Of a stretch of DNA of 14,391 nt, positions 12,962 to 14,391 are shown in pieces (position 1 is the stretch's first letter; each line of letters starts with the position of its first letter). The position numbers were made by a program, and so were the translations under genes. The DNA is taken from the NCBI GenBank assembly GCA_045653805.1, contig JAZOMF010000073.1, forward strand, positions 1-14,391, written 5' to 3'. The stretch is from SVTX01 sp045653805. Its GTDB lineage: Bacteria; Bacillota; Clostridia; Oscillospirales; CAG-272. The notes beneath the pieces are model-generated. The model did no database searches, was not told the DNA's origin, and worked only from the letters and a program-made list of their open reading frames with translations.

Positions 12962-13404
12962 GCGACACCTCCGTGACTCTTGGTGAGTCCTTCGTAAAGC
13001 TTACGGCTTTCGCTGATGACTGCCTGACAGTAGTATTCGCCAAGGTATCCTATATGTGCTTTCCCCATAGGAGACTGCGTCATATGAGCGAGCCATTCGT
13101 AAGCTTCTCTTCGGCTCATCAATCCACTCTCGAAGAGCTTGTCAAATTCTCGGTGAGCCTCAATTCTCAGCTTGCGCAGCTTCCCGTCCGCCATAATTCC
13201 CATCGGAACCCGCGTGCCCTCATGTACACTCACGTAAGCATCGCACTCCGGATATCTCTTGCAAACGTAGAGCATAGCTCCCTTGCTGTTATCCTTATAG
13301 ATTCCATCCGCACTTCTGAATATAACCGTGCTGCCGCAGTATGGGCAACGCATTGACGAATAATTGATTCCCTTTCCTTTTTTCTTCTTACTTTGATTTT
13401 TCAT
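12958..13404 (-). CDS. DUF3268-type zinc-finger protein, 148 aa
   Basis: After a basic N-terminus (KKKKGKG), a zinc finger is formed by C20 and C23 (RCPYCGS) and C48 and C54 (VCKRYPECDAYV), then VHEGTRVPMGIMADGKLRKL. A helical part with AHREFDKLFESGLMSRREAY (83-102) and WLAHM follows. This order (CPYC, C-x5-C, GT-x-P-G, LR, AH-x-FD, AYxWLA) fits the DUF3268 zinc-finger family, formerly called topoisomerase-like C4 zinc finger. The role is unknown; nucleic-acid binding is likely. The ATG at 13404 follows AAGGAGG 9 bases upstream. It overlaps the signal peptidase gene and is preceded by a long structured leader with a consensus promoter. Confidence 0.85.
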   Translation of the reverse strand: MKNQSKKKKGKGINYSSMRCPYCGSTVIFRSADGIYKDNSKGAMLYVCKRYPECDAYVSVHEGTRVPMGIMADGKLRKLRIEAHREFDKLFESGLMSRREAYEWLAHMTQSPMGKAHIGYLGEYYCQAVISESRKLYEGLTKSHGGVA

Positions 13405-13659
13405 TTTTTGGTTCCTCCTTTCTTGCTAATAACAAAAGCCGGAAAACTGCATAAGAATAGTACAGGCGCGAGATTGGTTGTCTCACTCGCAATTGACTCT
13501 GTAATATTCAGCAGCCTTCCGGCTTTTCATTTTTGGTATAGCAAGTACGCCTCTATGGATCTTGCCGCGCTCAGCTTCACCGTCAACGGTTCCCTGACTA
13601 AGCAGGTCTAACACTGTGATCATCAATGTACCGTGAGCCTCGGCGCTTATCCTTGCTAC
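13405..13659 (-). ncRNA. Structured leader RNA of the DUF3268 operon
   Basis: From the predicted start (about 13659) to the ATG, the leader has about 255 nt. The strongest feature is an 11-bp perfect outer stem (13434-13444 with 13517-13527, AAAAGCCGGAA and its complement). Inside it, CTGC/GCAG, ACAG/CTGT and GCGAG/CTCGC pairs nest in order on the minus strand. The outer stem is followed by TTTTGTTATT, giving it a terminator-like shape. A conserved structured RNA called the DUF3268 motif has been reported upstream of such genes by comparative genomics. I recall its existence but cannot confirm this leader matches its consensus. Confidence 0.55.
13483..13623 (-). CDS. Possible leader peptide, 46 aa (weak)
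   Basis: The ATG at 13623 opens a 46-codon frame (MITVLDLLSQGTVDGE...) ending at TGA 13485-13483, inside the nested hairpin. The frame covers one arm of the outer stem, so a translating ribosome could block the hairpin. There is no good ribosome site: the nearest GAGG is 14 bases away. A longer frame would start at a TTG inside the promoter and cannot be translated from this transcript. Confidence 0.25.
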   Translation of the reverse strand: MITVLDLLSQGTVDGEAERGKIHRGVLAIPKMKSRKAAEYYRVNCE

Positions 13660-13665
13660 GGCTAC

Positions 13666-13694
13666 ATTATAGCACGGCAAAATTCATTTGTCAA
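13666..13694 (-). promoter_or_regulatory. Promoter of the DUF3268 / signal peptidase operon
   Basis: The minus strand reads TTGACA (13694-13689), 17 bases, then TATAAT (13671-13666), an exact consensus promoter. Confidence 0.9.
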
Positions 13695-13755
13695 GCGTTT
13701 TTCAAATATTTTTTTGAAATTTCTTGCACTTTTATCAGTTTTTCTTTTGAAATGA

Positions 13756-13785
13756 GTCTGGGAGAGATTTTACACTCCCCCAGAC
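13756..13785 (-). terminator. Terminator of the Ig-like surface protein gene
   Basis: GTCTGGG/CCCAGAC, extended to 11 pairs with one G-U and an 8-nt loop, lies about 11 bases after the stop. On the minus strand the tail (TCATTTC) is only weakly T-rich; the plus strand tail is CGATTTTA. It may act on either strand. Confidence 0.65.
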
Positions 13786-13796
13786 CGATTTTAGCC

Positions 13797-14391
13797 TCAG
13801 AATACTTTTTTCTTCTTGAGGACGACTACAACCACAGCACCGATGGCTGCGATCACACCGATTACGATCAGAGCAACAACTGCGCCGTTTACCCCCTTCT
13901 CGATCTCGAAGGAGTATTCGGTTACGTTGCCCATGGAGTCGGTAACGGTTGCTTTGTAAACGCCGGGTTCAGTAATCTCGTCGCCAAGGGTGTACTCTAC
14001 TGCCTCGTCGTCACGAGTAAGAACTACGGTTGCCTCCTCGGAAGGATCGGAAAGGATAACCGCGTCCTTGGTGATGCCGCCATTCTCAACACCGGTAATG
14101 GTGAGAGTGGGTGCGGTTGCATCTACGTTTACAGTGAACTTCTGCTCATTGCCGTTTGCGATGATGCTGACCTCATAGGTTCCGGTTGCGGTAAGAGTGA
14201 GCGTACCCTTTTCGAGAGTAACAACTTCACCGTTTACCATAACCTTTTCGAAGCCGGGCATCTCATCGATTTCCTGCCGGAATTTGCCGTAGAGGGCATT
14301 CACGATCGTAAAGGTAAGCTCCTTGGTGTTGCCGAGTGCATCAACCATCTTGAAGGTGTAAACTGCGGGCTCGGTAAGCTCGGTGCCGAAC
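13797..14391 (-). CDS. Ig-like repeat surface protein with C-terminal membrane anchor (partial, C-terminal 197 aa)
   Basis: The frame enters the window at 14390 and stops at 13797, so the N-terminus is outside. Repeated bacterial Ig-like units are visible: one around ELTEPAVYTFKMVDALGNTK, one around GTYEVSIIANGNEQ then APTLTITGVENGG, and one around EITEPGVYKATVTDSMGNVT. The last two fit the same strand pattern as the first. A hydrophobic segment (GAVVALIVIGVIAAIGAVVV) ends in KKKKVF, a membrane anchor with a positive tail and no LPXTG sorting motif. It is thus a cell-surface protein exposed outside the membrane. The codon use looks more GC-rich than in the element genes, so it may be a chromosomal gene beside the element. 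It is convergent with nothing and followed by a hairpin. Confidence 0.85.
   Translation of the reverse strand, partial: FGTELTEPAVYTFKMVDALGNTKELTFTIVNALYGKFRQEIDEMPGFEKVMVNGEVVTLEKGTLTLTATGTYEVSIIANGNEQKFTVNVDATAPTLTITGVENGGITKDAVILSDPSEEATVVLTRDDEAVEYTLGDEITEPGVYKATVTDSMGNVTEYSFEIEKGVNGAVVALIVIGVIAAIGAVVVVVLKKKKVF

Noticed and set aside
13483..13680. 65-codon reading of the DUF3268 leader
   Set aside because: Its start is a TTG inside the promoter, upstream of the expected transcription start. Only the internal 46-codon version could be translated, and it is kept as a weak feature.
1..14391. CRISPR arrays, insertion sequences, tRNA genes, plasmid origin
   Set aside because: I found no regularly spaced repeats, no transposase, no cloverleaf and no iteron cluster.

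Overview
The window looks like part of an integrative mobile element in a gut-type Firmicute, probably of class Clostridia. The evidence is the strong GGAGG ribosome sites before almost every gene, near-consensus TTGACA-17-TATAAT promoters, moderate GC, and the gene families present: PcfJ, DUF3268, small XRE repressors, a phage-type tyrosine integrase and AbrB/SpoVT switches. No tRNA, rRNA, CRISPR array, insertion sequence or conjugation (type IV secretion) gene is visible.

Region 1 (1-6523, minus strand) is one long, tightly packed operon of mostly unrecognised small proteins around a 705-residue PcfJ-like protein. Many junctions are ATGA or TAATG overlaps, so translation is probably coupled. 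It ends off the left edge in the first 41 codons of a probable DNA-methyltransferase-like protein. The operon starts from a strong promoter at 6780-6808. A leader of about 245 nt holds two tandem intrinsic-terminator hairpins and a third structure with competing pairings.

Region 2 (6780-8820) is a control region. An XRE-type regulator (6941-7543, plus) is divergent from the big operon. A second, shorter XRE regulator (8420-8746, plus) is divergent from a SLOG/DUF1273-like gene (7778-8254, minus). In both intergenic regions, repeated or palindromic motifs overlap promoter elements, as expected for autoregulating repressors.

Region 3 (8830-11284, minus) is a three-gene cluster. The first gene is a SLOG-like domain joined to a sigma-region-4-like helix-turn-helix. 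The second is a protein with two AbrB/SpoVT domains, two zinc ribbons and an unrecognised C-terminal domain. The third is a 239-residue protein of unknown function. I see this as the most novel protein content: a possible nucleotide-sensing transcription switch.

Region 4 (11448-13694, minus) holds a complete tyrosine integrase with its own promoter, and a DUF3268 zinc-finger gene overlapping a small type I signal peptidase gene. The DUF3268 pair has a perfect consensus promoter and a leader of about 255 nt with a long nested hairpin. A structured-RNA class named after DUF3268 has been described upstream of such genes, and this leader may be a member.

Region 5 (13756-14391, minus) is the C-terminal end of an Ig-like repeat surface protein with a membrane anchor. 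Its base composition looks more GC-rich, so it may be chromosome outside the element.

A recurring theme is a terminator-like hairpin followed by a U-run between promoter and first gene (big operon, integrase, DUF3268 operon), plus another inside the big operon. This suggests that attenuation or antitermination controls much of the element.
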